From contig JALSHF010000176.1 in assembly GCA_026982375.1 (NCBI GenBank), positions 1-51,949 of the forward strand: a DNA stretch of 51,949 bases, read 5' to 3'. Of this stretch, positions 1-9,173 are shown piece by piece (within the stretch, counting starts at the first letter, position 1; each line of letters opens with the position of its first letter). The notes beneath the pieces are model-generated. The model was not told where the DNA came from and ran no database searches. It saw nothing but the letters and a program-made list of their open reading frames with translations. This stretch comes from Emcibacter sp. (GTDB taxonomy: Bacteria; Pseudomonadota; Alphaproteobacteria; Sphingomonadales; Emcibacteraceae). A program made the translations under genes and the position numbers.

Positions 1-1065
1 ATGGCCGATCAGCTTGCGGCATTCCTTTGCGCCATAGGCGACGAGGCCCTGCCCGAGGGTCGTGCCTGACATATCATTAACATGAACCGTATCGCCGCGA
101 TCAAATGCCCCCTCAACCCGGACGATACCGGCGGGCAGCAGGCTTCTGCCGGACTTTAACGCATGGGCTGCCCCGTCATCAATAACCAATGTCCCGGAAA
201 TATCCAGACTGGCCCCGATCCATTTTTTCTTGGAGGCCAAAGGATTGCCGGACGCATGGAACCATGTCCCTCTGGCCCCGCTCATATATTTCTGAATGGG
301 CGTCAGGCCCGCCCCGTTGGTGATGACCATGTGACAGCCGCTGGCGGCGGCAATTCTGGCGGCGGCAATCTTGGTGACCATGCCGCCGGCCCCAAAGCCG
401 GTGGAGATTGGGCTGCCCGCCATGGCCTCTATTTCCGGAGTGATTTCCTTGACATAGGGGATGAATGTTGCCTCGGGGTGGTGGCTTGGGTCTGCGGTAT
501 AAAGCCCGTCAATATCCGACAGCAGGAAAAGGCAGTCCGCCTCGCACATGCTGGCCACACGGGCGGCGAGCCGGTCATTATCGCCGTATCTGACCTCGTC
601 CGTAGCGACCGTATCATTTTCATTGATGACCGGAACCACATTCAGGTTGAGCAGGCGGTTAATGGTATTGCGGGCATTCAGGTAACGGCGCCGTTCCTCT
701 GTATCGCCGCTGGTGAGGAGAATTTGCGCCGTTGAAATATTGCAATCAGCAAAAATAGTACGGTAAGTCGCGGCAAGCTCAATTTGCCCGACCGCAGCAG
801 CGGCTTGATTCTCTTCGAGTTTTTTGCTCATGGGCAGCTTTAGAATTTTCCGACCAAGCCCAATAGCGCCGGATGATACGATGATCACCTGATAGCCCTG
901 GTCGCGTAGAAAAACAACATCGCGGGCAATGGATGTCAACCATTCTGCGCGAATGCGGCCGGTTTCTGCATCAATCAGCAGGGCGGACCCGATTTTTATG
1001 ATGATACGTTTCCAGTTTTCACTGTGGCGGGTGATAGGCTGGCCGTTGTCAGATGTTTTTGTCAT
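1..1065 (-). CDS. proB: Glutamate 5-kinase (3' end outside window)
   Basis: ProB phosphorylates L-glutamate with ATP, the first step of proline synthesis in the cytoplasm. Reading from the ATG at 1065, the protein opens with a short polar stretch, then the kinase motif IIIKIGSALL, then VIIVSSGAIGLG, the substrate/feedback segment VPVINENDTVATDE, and a DNDRLAARVA segment typical of the amino-acid kinase fold. The C-terminal part (from about residue 290) looks like the PUA domain usual in ProB. 355 codons are visible and the frame is still open at base 1, so only a few residues (family about 370) and the stop are missing. It lies 29 bp behind obgE, the common alphaproteobacterial order rplU-rpmA-obgE-proB-proA, so it is probably cotranscribed with the ribosomal genes. 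Confidence 0.95.
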   Translation of the reverse strand, partial: MTKTSDNGQPITRHSENWKRIIIKIGSALLIDAETGRIRAEWLTSIARDVVFLRDQGYQVIIVSSGAIGLGRKILKLPMSKKLEENQAAAAVGQIELAATYRTIFADCNISTAQILLTSGDTEERRRYLNARNTINRLLNLNVVPVINENDTVATDEVRYGDNDRLAARVASMCEADCLFLLSDIDGLYTADPSHHPEATFIPYVKEITPEIEAMAGSPISTGFGAGGMVTKIAAARIAAASGCHMVITNGAGLTPIQKYMSGARGTWFHASGNPLASKKKWIGASLDISGTLVIDDGAAHALKSGRSLLPAGIVRVEGAFDRGDTVHVNDMSGTTLGQGLVAYGAKECRKLIGH

Positions 1066-1094
1066 TTTGTGGCTTTAACGATAGAATTATGCGG

Positions 1095-2192
1095 TTAGAT
1101 TGGTGACCAACCTCCGTCTTGAATATGTTCCTCATCTGTTTCGAAATCATCTGATTCCGGTCGTTCCCGATCTGATTTTTCGCGCGGTGCATTTTCAGCA
1201 TTTCTGGCGTTATCAATATTTTTCAACAGCGCCCGCAGCATAAGCGGCACACCATAATGGGTGACCGCAGAAATGGGCACAATCGGCGATTTTGTCACGC
1301 TGCCCAGTTCATCACTTAACATTTTGATCAATTCGTCATCAAGCGCATCGCATTTATTAAGCCCGATCACTTCGGGTTTTTCGCATAGCCCGCCGCCGTA
1401 TGAGTCCAGCTCATGACGGATGGTTTTATAGGCCTTGACCACATCATCGCCGGTTGCGTCAATCATATGCAATATGGTGGCGCAACGTTCAATATGTCCC
1501 AAAAATCTGTCACCAAGGCCATGACCCTCATGGGCGCCTTCGATCAGGCCCGGGATATCGGCGACAACAAATTCACGATTGTCCACATATACGACGCCTA
1601 ATTGCGGCTTAAGGGTTGTGAAGGGGTAATCGGCAATTTTTGGTTTCGCGCGGGATACCGCCGACAGGAAAGTAGATTTTCCCGCATTCGGCAGTCCCAC
1701 AAGACCCGCATCAGCCATCAGTTTTAATCTGAGCCATATCCACATTTCCTCCGCCGGGCCGCCGGGGGTAGTGCGGCGCGGTGATTGATTGACCGATGAC
1801 TTGAAGGCCGCGTTTCCGGTGCCGGGGTGCCCGCCTTCGAGCATCATAACCACTTGGCCTTCTTCGGTGAGGTCGGCCAGCATGACGCCGTAATCTTCAT
1901 CAAAAAGCTGGGTGCCGACAGGGACTTTAAGATAGCTGTCCGCGCCTTTTGCGCCCGTACGGTTTTTGCCCATGCCATGGCCGCCGCGTCCGGCTTTGAA
2001 ATGTTGACGGTAACGATAATCAATCAGGGTGTTCAGGCCATTAACGGCTTCGATCAATATATGTCCGCCGCGTCCGCCATTGCCGCCGTCAGGCCCGCCA
2101 TATTCGACGCATTTTTCACGTCGAAAGCTCAGGCAGCCGTCGCCGCCGCCGCCTGATTTTATATATATTTTGCATTGGTCAAGAAATTTCAT
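1095..2192 (-). CDS. obgE: Obg-family GTPase
   Basis: ObgE/CgtA is an essential GTPase that binds the 50S subunit and acts in late ribosome assembly and growth control. The 365-residue protein has the Gly-rich Obg fold at residues 1-160 ([29 protein letters not shown]), then the G domain with the P-loop GLPNAGKST, the switch motif [16 protein letters not shown] and the base-recognition motif NKCD. After the G domain there is only a short acidic tail ([18 protein letters not shown]), so the OCT domain of Gram-positive Obg is absent, as is normal in proteobacteria. It follows rpmA after 111 bp that contain a strong hairpin, so part of the ribosomal-protein transcription may stop before obgE. 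Start ATG at 2192. Confidence 0.97.
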   Translation of the reverse strand: MKFLDQCKIYIKSGGGGDGCLSFRREKCVEYGGPDGGNGGRGGHILIEAVNGLNTLIDYRYRQHFKAGRGGHGMGKNRTGAKGADSYLKVPVGTQLFDEDYGVMLADLTEEGQVVMMLEGGHPGTGNAAFKSSVNQSPRRTTPGGPAEEMWIWLRLKLMADAGLVGLPNAGKSTFLSAVSRAKPKIADYPFTTLKPQLGVVYVDNREFVVADIPGLIEGAHEGHGLGDRFLGHIERCATILHMIDATGDDVVKAYKTIRHELDSYGGGLCEKPEVIGLNKCDALDDELIKMLSDELGSVTKSPIVPISAVTHYGVPLMLRALLKNIDNARNAENAPREKSDRERPESDDFETDEEHIQDGGWSPI

Positions 2193-2217
2193 GCGTATAG
2201 TCTATCTGTAAATGTGA

Positions 2218-2246
2218 AAAAGGGGAATGAAAATCATTCCCCTTTT
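2218..2246 (-). terminator. Intrinsic terminator/attenuator between rpmA and obgE
   Basis: A perfect inverted repeat with 13-bp arms (AAAAGGGGAATGA) separated by 3 nt. The arm ends in a run of T on either strand, so transcripts from rpmA would end in a GC-containing stem with a U tract inside and after it. Its place downstream of rpmA and about 25 bp before the obgE start suggests partial termination that lowers obgE-proB expression relative to rplU-rpmA. The structure is seen; the effect is inferred. Confidence 0.7.
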
Positions 2247-2303
2247 CGGATATCTTTCGGTCGGATCTCTTTTCGGTATGCGAAATCGCACTGTTACCGA
2301 TTA

Positions 2304-2555
2304 TCAGGCATCGACACAGACATAGCTGCGTTTTTGTTTGCCTTTATAAAAGCGAACTTTGCCATCGGTCAGGGCAAAAAGGGTATGATCTTTACCGATA
2401 CCAACATTGTCGGCCGGATAGAATTTTGTGCCGCGTTGACGAACAATGATATTGCCTGAGACAACCGCTTCACCGGCATATTTTTTAACGCCAAGGCGCC
2501 GGCCTGCTGAATCGCGGCCGTTGTTGGAACTACCACCAGCTTTTTTATGTGCCAT
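2304..2555 (-). CDS. rpmA: 50S ribosomal protein L27
   Basis: L27 is a small 50S protein whose N-terminal tail reaches the peptidyl-transferase centre. The 83-residue product begins [24 protein letters not shown], the standard L27 start without the cleavable N-terminal extension of Firmicutes. It continues with the conserved segment [29 protein letters not shown]. Length matches the family. It starts 2 bp after the rplU stop and is surely translated from the same mRNA. A strong hairpin follows 58 bp after its stop. Confidence 0.98.
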   Translation of the reverse strand: MAHKKAGGSSNNGRDSAGRRLGVKKYAGEAVVSGNIIVRQRGTKFYPADNVGIGKDHTLFALTDGKVRFYKGKQKRSYVCVDA

Positions 2556-2557
2556 TG

Positions 2558-3106
2558 TTACTTCTCCTTAGTTTTCTTTGCCGCAGTTTTCTTTGCCGCA
2601 GTTTTTTTCGGGGCCGCAGTTTTTTTCGCAGCAGCTGCTTTTTTCGGTGCCGCCTCGGTTTTTGGCGCGACTTTTTTCGCGGCAGGCTTTTTCGGTGCCG
2701 CCTCAGATTTAGGCGCAGCTTTTTCTGCTGTCGCTTTTTCTGTCTTTGCAGGGGCTGCTTTTGGGGCCGCTTTTTTTGCAGCCGCTTTGACGGCTTTCGG
2801 GCCAATTTCCAGAATACGTAAAACAGTCAATTCCTGACGATGACCATTTTTGCGGCGATAATTCTGCCGACGTTTTTTCTTGAAAATAATGATTTTTGCG
2901 GCGCGGGCCTGCTCAATGATTTCAGCGGTGACAACGGTTCCGGAAATGGTTGGTGTGCCCACTTCGACGCCCTTGTCATTGCCGACCATCAAAATATGGT
3001 CCAGCGTAATTGTGGCGCCGGCATCGCCGCCCAGTTTTTCTACTTTAATAATATCACCAGCAGCAACCTTATATTGCTTTGCACCGGTTTTGACGACTGC
3101 AAACAT
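2558..3106 (-). CDS. rplU: 50S ribosomal protein L21 with Lys/Ala-rich tail
   Basis: L21 binds 23S rRNA early in 50S assembly. Residues 1-103 are an ordinary L21: start [20 protein letters not shown], a central [19 protein letters not shown], and the basic [16 protein letters not shown] before LTVLRILEI. Residues 104-182 are an extension made almost only of Ala, Lys, Pro, Glu and Thr, with repeated APK, AAKK and KKTAAKKT units, ending KKTKEK. The tail almost doubles the protein and is probably disordered. Such tails occur on alphaproteobacterial L21 but this one is long. A consensus-like promoter lies about 130 bp upstream. First gene of the rplU-rpmA-obgE-proB operon. Confidence 0.96.
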   Translation of the reverse strand: MFAVVKTGAKQYKVAAGDIIKVEKLGGDAGATITLDHILMVGNDKGVEVGTPTISGTVVTAEIIEQARAAKIIIFKKKRRQNYRRKNGHRQELTVLRILEIGPKAVKAAAKKAAPKAAPAKTEKATAEKAAPKSEAAPKKPAAKKVAPKTEAAPKKAAAAKKTAAPKKTAAKKTAAKKTKEK

Positions 3107-3234
3107 TTTTGTTTCCTATTATATCTTCTGGTCATAGCCGGCAACTGAAATGGATCAGTATTTTGTGAACCGGGATATGACGAATGTCATCTTTTTAATG
3201 GCGGGACTCGTGTCCCACATATGAAAGTGGCCGA

Positions 3235-3262
3235 AATATAACGCTAACAGGCCGACTGTCAA
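3235..3262 (-). promoter_or_regulatory. Sigma-70 type promoter of the rplU operon
   Basis: Read on the minus strand, a perfect -35 box TTGACA (3262-3257) is followed after 16 bp by TATATT (3240-3235). Transcription would begin near 3228, leaving a leader of about 120 nt before rplU. The leader holds a small hairpin, GGGAC-TCGT-GTCCC, at 3203-3216, which could be a binding site for translational control; that is speculation. Confidence 0.65.
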
Positions 3263-3279
3263 GGAGTTTTATGAGGTTT

Positions 3280-4056
3280 TCAGGATAAAATTCTGCCGCC
3301 CTCGGCCATCGTTGACAGTCTTTCGGTGTTTTTCAGAAAAACCCTGTGGGCACCGTCCAGTTCAATGAGGCCCAGCCTGTTCAGGCTTGTGAATTGCCGG
3401 CTCACTGTTTCTACGGTCAAGCCAAGATAATCCGCGATGTCTGACCGGCCCATGGGAAGATCAACTTCATCTTCGCCTGTCTTTGCCAAAAGCGAAGATT
3501 TCTTTCTCATGGCAAGCAGGAAGGAGCAGAGTTTTTCTTTCGCGGTTTTTCGGCCCAATAACAACATTTGCGCATGGGTGGAATTTAATTCAGCCCGGGT
3601 CATGTCAAAGACGCGCTCATTAAGATCCGGAAACTCCTGAAACAGGCCAACAATCTTTTTACGCGGGAATCGGCATATGTCGACAGGGGTAATGGCTTCT
3701 GCCGTGTAGCTGTGTTGCGCCTTGCAGGACAGGCCAAAAAAATCTCCGGCGAAGAGAAATCCTGTAACCTGCCGCCGGCCATCGGGCAACATTTTAGATA
3801 TTCTGACGGCGCCGTAACGTATATTAAAAAGATATTCAGCATTATCATCTTCGGTGCAGATGACTTGTTTGGCCTTTTTATGGATGTCACTTGATAATCC
3901 GGACAGAATATTCAAACCATCATTATCCATAACATTACATAATGATATATGTTTTGAGGCACAGCCCTCACATGCTTTTTGATTCAGGTATTTATTGGCC
4001 CTTCTACGGCCATCCCCTATTTTAGAGCCCGGAATATGAACGGATGCTAAATTCAA
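3280..4056 (-). CDS. FNR-type oxygen-sensing transcription regulator
   Basis: A Crp/FNR-family activator of the FnrL/FnrN kind, which senses O2 through a 4Fe-4S cluster and switches on microaerobic or anaerobic genes. The 258-residue protein has Cys29-x2-Cys32-x7-Cys40 at the N-terminus, the spacing of alphaproteobacterial FNRs, and Cys128 (PVDIC) in the place of the fourth ligand. A cyclic-nucleotide-like beta roll covers about residues 50-135. The helix-turn-helix includes DIADYLGLTVETVSRQF with E216, S219 and R220, the residues that in FNR read TTGAT half sites. So both sensor and reader look intact. It is divergent from the stress-protein gene, whose promoter carries a matching box at 4218-4231. 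No clear box was found at its own promoter. Confidence 0.93.
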   Translation of the reverse strand: MNLASVHIPGSKIGDGRRRANKYLNQKACEGCASKHISLCNVMDNDGLNILSGLSSDIHKKAKQVICTEDDNAEYLFNIRYGAVRISKMLPDGRRQVTGFLFAGDFFGLSCKAQHSYTAEAITPVDICRFPRKKIVGLFQEFPDLNERVFDMTRAELNSTHAQMLLLGRKTAKEKLCSFLLAMRKKSSLLAKTGEDEVDLPMGRSDIADYLGLTVETVSRQFTSLNRLGLIELDGAHRVFLKNTERLSTMAEGGRILS

Positions 4057-4217
4057 ACGACTGTCTTTCCAATATTAAAGCAAAATGATCTATTTGGTAA
4101 AATATCTAATACCATTGGTTTATACGTTATTTTTTTCAAAATACATAAGAAAATGCGACATTCGTCTTCAATGAAATTAAACAAAATGCGTTGAATAACG
4201 GGGGTTTTGTTAAATAC

Positions 4218-4258
4218 TTGACAGGCATCAAATTTGAGATCAGTCTTTGCCTTATGAT
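4218..4258 (+). promoter_or_regulatory. FNR box and class II promoter for the stress protein
   Basis: TTGAC-AGGC-ATCAA at 4218-4231 matches the FNR/FixK consensus (TTGAT-N4-ATCAA) at 9 of 10 defined positions. TATGAT at 4253-4258 is a good -10 element. If transcription starts at 4265-4266, the box is centred at -40.5 to -41.5, the standard position for a class II FNR-activated promoter, and there is no separate -35 box. The FNR gene is the divergent neighbour. Confidence 0.75.
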
Positions 4259-4294
4259 GAACATATAAGTTGATGCAACCAGGAGGTAGAAAAT

Positions 4295-4738
4295 ATGTCT
4301 AAAAAACTTAAATATCTTGTTGGGTATGACGGCGGAGAACTTGGCGCGCGCGCCGCAGAGCTTGCCGTTAAAAAACTTAAAGATCGCGGCGGCGGGGTCC
4401 TGCTTTTGGCGTATATTATTGACTGGTCGGAATTTGAAGTGATGTCCGTCGAAGAACTGGCCGTGCGCCATAGCCAGCATATGGAGCATTTGGAAAGTGC
4501 CGAGAAGGATATTATGGCCCCGGCCCGCGCGAAATTATCAGCCGACGGCATTACCATTAAGACTTACGTTCAGGTGGGCAATGCCGCCGAAATTATCACG
4601 GCCCTGGCCGAGGAACATGGGGCAGATCAAATTTTCATCGGCCATCAAAGCAAAGGACTGCTGGCCAAGCTTGGACTGGGCAGTGTGGCTTACAGCATTT
4701 TACAAAAGGCCAAGATTCCGGTCACTGTGGTGCCTTAA
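4295..4738 (+). CDS. Universal stress protein (UspA family)
   Basis: A single-domain 147-residue protein of the UspA fold: start KKLKYLVGYDGGELGARAAE, a central helix region and the C-terminal HGADQIFIGHQSKG...LGSVAYSILQKAKIPVTVVP typical of the family. The Gly-rich loop is GHQSKGLLAKLGLGS, not a clean G-x2-G-x9-G(S/T) ATP motif, so nucleotide binding is uncertain. It has a strong Shine-Dalgarno, AGGAGGT, before the ATG. The FNR box upstream suggests induction when oxygen is low, as known for several Usp proteins. It ends 14 bp from the stop of the convergent receptor gene. Confidence 0.92.
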   Translation: MSKKLKYLVGYDGGELGARAAELAVKKLKDRGGGVLLLAYIIDWSEFEVMSVEELAVRHSQHMEHLESAEKDIMAPARAKLSADGITIKTYVQVGNAAEIITALAEEHGADQIFIGHQSKGLLAKLGLGSVAYSILQKAKIPVTVVP

Positions 4739-4752
4739 AGGTCGGCTATTGC

Positions 4753-6813
4753 CTAAAACCCATATGTTACGGATAGTTTGATGTTTCGGCCGGGCATGGG
4801 CAACAGGTCTTTCAGGAAAGACGTATGTTGCCGGCGTTCGGCATTGGTCAGATTCTTTCCCTGAAGCCTTAGGGTCAAATCCTGATCTTCGCCGCGCGGG
4901 CGCCAGCTCAGGCCCATGTTAATCTCGGTATAGCCTTCGGTCATAAGTTCTTCTGCGGCTATATTCGTTTGATCACTGACCAGTCTGATATCGCCGCTCA
5001 CCTCAAGTTTTGCTGTGCTATATGCCAAACCGAAAGTTGCGCTATTGGCCGGAATACGGGGTAGGTTGCCGCCATTGTTGCTAAATTTGGCCCGAATGAT
5101 ATCGCCGGAAATATTGATGGCCAGACGATGCCCGCCAGTGGCGTAGATTTGGGTGGTTGTTTCAAGCTCAGCGCCATAAAAACGGGCGTCTCTCTGGCGA
5201 AATTCCAGAATATTCAATCCCCCATTTTGCAGGCCGGTAAAATATTCATAAATAAAGTCATTATACCATGTATGAAAGATATTCAGACGGGCAGAGAACC
5301 AGTCTGTCTCCTGCTTGAGGGTCAGTTCGATACTGGTGGCTTTTTCCTCTGTCAGGTCACTATTGCCTTTCTCAAAAGCGCTTGTGGCCAGATGCGGCCC
5401 GTTGGAGAAAAGCTCCTGCGCTGTGGGCGCGCGCTCTGTGCGGCTGATGGATAAGCCCATCAGGCTGGTGGCGGTCGGGTGAATGGCCGCCCCGGCAGAA
5501 AGGCTTAAACTGTCAAAGTTTCGCTTTTGGTTCAGGGTTTTATTATCCACGGACTGATGATCAAACCGCGCGCCAAACTCGAGGGTGACAGGATCAAGGC
5601 TTATTTTTTCGACGGCAAATATGCCCCATTGCAGCGTATGGGTAGGGGGGACAAAGGCTTCATCACCTATGGCCTCAAAATCACGGCTGCGGATTTGAAG
5701 GCCCATTGAGCCGTTAATATTGCCGATGCCCTTTTGAATGAATTCGATGCGGCCTTCCCAGCCTTCATTGGTAAAAACAGTACCGATTTCAGTCCCCTCC
5801 AATTCGGTGTGCTGGTAATCGGCATAGCCAAAACGCAGACGGGATTCTTCAAAAAACAAGAAAGATTTTTCCAGATTACCCTTGAGGTCAAATCTTTTCT
5901 GATCAAGGTCGATGCGGACGGCCTGATCGCCGTGATCATGGCCGGGTACGCCGTAATTGCTGTCATTCACGCCGTAAGAAACCCCGAGCATGGCGCCGTC
6001 CTGAACCCAGCTTATGCCAACGCTGCCGCCTTTATTGTCCACGTCTGAATTTTCAACACTGCCGAAAGTCTCTTCTTCATGGCCGTCTTCTTCCTGGGTC
6101 ACCTCCTGAGCATGAAAAACGCTACTTTCCGCATATCCGGGAATATCAAAGTTACCGGAATTTCTAAAATAACCATCCAGATGAAGGATGAGCGCTTTAT
6201 CATCGGTGCCGCTGACTTTGGCGGTCAAAGAGGCCGCGCCGGAATAGTCATCGGCAACGCTGCCAAACCCAAGCCGCGCACGGCCGGACAGGGGGTCTGC
6301 CGGAATGAAGCTCGGGATACGTTCATCAATGATATTGACCACGCCGCCGACCGCATTGCTGCCATATAATAAGGTGCTGGCCCCGCGCAGGATTTCTATG
6401 CGCATTGCGGTCAGGGGGTCGGCGGCGACAGAATGATCCGGTGATGTGCCAGAGGCATCAATGCTGCCAATGCCATTAATTAATATGCGGATTCGCCCGC
6501 CGCCAAGGCCGCGAATAATCGGGCGGCTGGCACCGCTGCCAAAGAAACTGGAGGAAATACCCGGGATACCGCTTAAGGTTTCCCCGATGGTGGCTTCCAT
6601 TCTTTGTTCCAGTTCATCAAGCCCAATCAGGCTGTTGCCCTGTAAAACATCAAGCCGTGCCTTGCTATGGGGTGCAGCTGTTACAAACAGCTCCTCTATT
6701 TCATGGTCATGCATGCGGGGTTGATCATCTTGCACATCAGCGAAAGCGGGCGATGAAAGAGCCATGCCGAGAAATAATGTCTGGCCTAAGACTGGAAAGG
6801 GGAAGCGTTTCAT
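4753..6813 (-). CDS. TonB-dependent outer-membrane receptor, ZnuD-like
   Basis: A 686-residue outer-membrane receptor. A signal peptide (FPFPVLGQTLFLGMALSSPAFA) is followed by a TonB-box-like segment EIEELFVTAAP, the plug (about 55-165, with RPIIRGLGGGRIRILINGIG and EILRGASTLLYGSNAVGGVVNIID) and a 22-strand type barrel ending in ...IKLSVTYGF, with a C-terminal Phe. Two His/acid-rich loops (EEDGHEEETF and GVPGHDHGDQ), plus HDHE near the N-terminus of the mature protein, are typical of ZnuD zinc/haem receptors, so zinc is the likeliest substrate. A TlpA-like gene lies 64 bp upstream on the same strand, and the spacer contains a possible Zur-like site. Substrate is inferred from loop composition and similarity, not proven. 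Confidence 0.88.
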   Translation of the reverse strand: MKRFPFPVLGQTLFLGMALSSPAFADVQDDQPRMHDHEIEELFVTAAPHSKARLDVLQGNSLIGLDELEQRMEATIGETLSGIPGISSSFFGSGASRPIIRGLGGGRIRILINGIGSIDASGTSPDHSVAADPLTAMRIEILRGASTLLYGSNAVGGVVNIIDERIPSFIPADPLSGRARLGFGSVADDYSGAASLTAKVSGTDDKALILHLDGYFRNSGNFDIPGYAESSVFHAQEVTQEEDGHEEETFGSVENSDVDNKGGSVGISWVQDGAMLGVSYGVNDSNYGVPGHDHGDQAVRIDLDQKRFDLKGNLEKSFLFFEESRLRFGYADYQHTELEGTEIGTVFTNEGWEGRIEFIQKGIGNINGSMGLQIRSRDFEAIGDEAFVPPTHTLQWGIFAVEKISLDPVTLEFGARFDHQSVDNKTLNQKRNFDSLSLSAGAAIHPTATSLMGLSISRTERAPTAQELFSNGPHLATSAFEKGNSDLTEEKATSIELTLKQETDWFSARLNIFHTWYNDFIYEYFTGLQNGGLNILEFRQRDARFYGAELETTTQIYATGGHRLAINISGDIIRAKFSNNGGNLPRIPANSATFGLAYSTAKLEVSGDIRLVSDQTNIAAEELMTEGYTEINMGLSWRPRGEDQDLTLRLQGKNLTNAERRQHTSFLKDLLPMPGRNIKLSVTYGF

Positions 6814-6844
6814 GTTTTTTGATCCTTAAATATATAATCTAAGG

Positions 6845-6864
6845 CATAATGTTATAATGTATCA
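6845..6864 (-). promoter_or_regulatory. Possible Zur-like operator before the receptor
   Basis: An AT-rich imperfect dyad (minus strand TGATACATTATAACATTATG) lies 32 bp before the receptor start and overlaps a possible -10 sequence. Its ATGTTATAA half resembles Zur boxes of proteobacteria, but the other half is degenerate. Offered only as a candidate because the gene looks like a zinc receptor. Confidence 0.25.
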
Positions 6865-6877
6865 AAAAATACAAGTG

Positions 6878-7477
6878 CTATTCGGATTTATTTGCTATCA
6901 GGCGGTCAATCAGGGCGTGGGCTTTGGCGGAATTCCAATGGGCCGGCCCGGTTAAAATGCCAAATTGCTTTCCGGCTTTGGTGATTAATATGGTGGTCGG
7001 ATATCCGATTGTTTTCATTTTACGGGCGAGGGTGCCTTTTTCATCATAATAGAGGTCAAGATGCTGAACGCCGATTTCATCAAGGAAGGCGCGCGAGGTT
7101 TCCAACCCGCCCCGGTCTACTGAAATGGCGATCACTTTAAAGTCCTCATTGCCGCGCGCCGCTTGCAGGGCGTCAAGTTCCGGCATTTCTTCGCGGCAGG
7201 GCACGCACCATGTGGCCCAGAAATTAATGAGCAGATTTTGGCCCTTAAGATCACCAAGTGTCAAGATTTTTCCCGCTTCATCCGTGATCTCGGTAGCGGG
7301 CAGGTCTGTCTGGACGCCGTAGATAGTGAACAGGGCCGTGCCATTTTTCAGGCCGCTGTCCAGAGGAAAAAACTCATCTTTCTTTGCATCAAGGTCCGTA
7401 TCCGCAGGGCCAATGATGTATATTGCGCCCAGCAAGGCCGCGACAAAAGCGACAACCATTATCAAATTTTTATGCAT
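6878..7477 (-). CDS. TlpA/ResA-type thiol-disulfide oxidoreductase
   Basis: A 199-residue membrane-anchored periplasmic thioredoxin. Residues 1-22 are a hydrophobic anchor (NLIMVVAFVAALLGAIYIIG). The thioredoxin domain has the active site WCVPC (Cys91, Cys94) in LLINFWATWCVPCREEMPEL and the cis-Pro loop IGYPTT (Pro160). Such proteins reduce apocytochrome c or metallochaperone thiols in the periplasm. In alphaproteobacteria a TlpA-like gene commonly sits upstream of and divergent from argH, as here, so its closeness to the receptor gene need not mean a shared function. A CcdA-type electron donor is encoded further on, at 33616. Confidence 0.9.
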   Translation of the reverse strand: MHKNLIMVVAFVAALLGAIYIIGPADTDLDAKKDEFFPLDSGLKNGTALFTIYGVQTDLPATEITDEAGKILTLGDLKGQNLLINFWATWCVPCREEMPELDALQAARGNEDFKVIAISVDRGGLETSRAFLDEIGVQHLDLYYDEKGTLARKMKTIGYPTTILITKAGKQFGILTGPAHWNSAKAHALIDRLIANKSE

Positions 7478-7638
7478 TATATTTTTTCACTGTTTATATT
7501 TTTTCATGTTGTAACGGCTATAAGATAAAGTTGAAACAGGAATAACTCAAGAGACGAATGAATTTGATTTTTATCGGATCGTTTTCTTGATCTTCTGGCC
7601 GATATATTATAGGGATAAAACTTGCCTAAACTGCTGTA

Positions 7639-7668
7639 TTGTCGTATTCCCCGCCATATTGTTATGAT
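7639..7668 (+). promoter_or_regulatory. Possible promoter of argH
   Basis: TTGTCG (7639-7644) and TATGAT (7663-7668) are spaced by 18 bp, which would start transcription near 7675, about 20 nt before the argH ATG. The -35 is imperfect. Confidence 0.35.
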
Positions 7669-7695
7669 ATATTTCAGCTTTGGAGATGAAAAGGC

Positions 7696-9168
7696 ATGAC
7701 CTCTAAAAAAGATACCTCATCTATTCAGGAAAATACGGGCAAAGATAATATGACCAAAGAAAATATTACGGATAAGGGTCAGGCGAACAGCCTTTGGGGC
7801 GGGCGGTTCGGCGCGGGGCCGGCACAAATCATGGAAAAAATCAATGCCTCCATTGACTTTGACAAGATACTCTATGCGCAGGATATCCGAGGCTCCAAAG
7901 CCCATTGTCATATGTTGATGACCCAAGGTATTATATCTGCGGCTGACGGCGATAAAATTCTTGCCGGCCTTGATCAGGTGAAGGATGAGATAGAAGACGG
8001 TAATTTCACCTATGATGCCAAGCTGGAAGATATTCACATGCATGTGGAATCGCGGCTGACGGAAATTATCGGGGATGCGGCCGGGCGGCTTCATACGGCG
8101 CGGTCGCGAAATGATCAGGTGGCGACAGATTTCAAGCTCTGGACGCGGGATGCCATGGATCAGCTGGACGAGGCCTTGAAAGGCCTGCAATTGGCGCTGG
8201 TTGCGAAGGCACAGCAGCATGCGGATGTGATTCTGCCGGGGTTCACTCACCTGCAATCGGCCCAGCCGGTGACTTTTGGTCATCATCTGCTGGCCTATTT
8301 TGAAATGTTTACGCGGGACAGGGGCAGGTTGCGCGATGCCAGAGAACGGCTCAATGAATGTCCGCTTGGGGCGGCGGCTCTGGCAGGGACATCTTTCCCC
8401 ATTGACCGGCAGCAGACGTCGGATAGTTTGAATTTTCGGGCGCCGACGGCCAATAGTCTGGACAGCGTATCTGACCGGGATTTCGCGCTGGAGTTTCTTT
8501 CCGGCGCGGCCATCAGCGCCATTCATATTTCCCGTTTGGCCGAGGAAATCGTCATCTGGTCTTCCGCCCAGTTTAATTTTATCAGCTTGAGCGATAAATT
8601 CACCACTGGCTCTTCCATCATGCCGCAAAAACGTAATCCGGACGCGGCGGAATTATGCCGTGCCAAGGCGGGCCGGATCATCGGGGCACTTAACAGCCTG
8701 TTGATTGTGATGAAGGGGCTGCCGCTGGCCTATAGCAAGGATATGCAGGAAGATAAAGAAGCGACCTTTGACGCGGCCAACGCCTTTGCGCTGATTATTG
8801 CGGCCATGACCGGTATGATTGAGGATATGACGGTGAATGAGAATGCCATGAAATCATCGACCGAAAACGGCTTTATCACTGCAACCGATCTGGCTGACTG
8901 GTTGGTGCGCGTGCTTGATATGCCCTTTCGCAACGCCCATCATGTGACAGGCTCGCTTGTGGCGCTGGCGGAAAAGAAGGGCTGCGACCTTGATGGTTTG
9001 ACATTGGCCGAAATGCAGGAAGTCGATGCAAACATCACCGAAGATGTTTTTTCTGTCCTTGATGTGGAAAGCTCCGTGGCGAGCCGGACAAGTTTCGGCG
9101 GAACCGCGCCGGATCAGGTGCGCCGGCAAGTCAAAGCCGCCAAAGCACGAATTGAATCCAGCGCGTGA
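7696..9168 (+). CDS. argH: Argininosuccinate lyase
   Basis: ArgH splits argininosuccinate into arginine and fumarate, the last step of arginine synthesis. The 490-residue protein has [11 protein letters not shown], the substrate-binding segment [32 protein letters not shown] with the catalytic His, and the fumarase/aspartase signature [15 protein letters not shown] at about residues 305-319. The first 30 residues are a polar extension (with a second Met at residue 19) not normally present. The ATG at 7696 is kept because GGAG and AAAAGG lie just before it and the inner Met has no such signal. It is followed by a GC-rich tandem repeat, a small lipoprotein gene and lysA, the standard alphaproteobacterial order. 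Confidence 0.97.
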   Translation: MTSKKDTSSIQENTGKDNMTKENITDKGQANSLWGGRFGAGPAQIMEKINASIDFDKILYAQDIRGSKAHCHMLMTQGIISAADGDKILAGLDQVKDEIEDGNFTYDAKLEDIHMHVESRLTEIIGDAAGRLHTARSRNDQVATDFKLWTRDAMDQLDEALKGLQLALVAKAQQHADVILPGFTHLQSAQPVTFGHHLLAYFEMFTRDRGRLRDARERLNECPLGAAALAGTSFPIDRQQTSDSLNFRAPTANSLDSVSDRDFALEFLSGAAISAIHISRLAEEIVIWSSAQFNFISLSDKFTTGSSIMPQKRNPDAAELCRAKAGRIIGALNSLLIVMKGLPLAYSKDMQEDKEATFDAANAFALIIAAMTGMIEDMTVNENAMKSSTENGFITATDLADWLVRVLDMPFRNAHHVTGSLVALAEKKGCDLDGLTLAEMQEVDANITEDVFSVLDVESSVASRTSFGGTAPDQVRRQVKAAKARIESSA

Positions 9169-9173
9169 TTTCA

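Noticed and set aside
7717-8628. 303-codon open frame on the minus strand opposite argH
   Set aside because: It lies wholly within argH, which is certain from its motifs, and its product resembles no family. It is an antisense shadow of codon bias.
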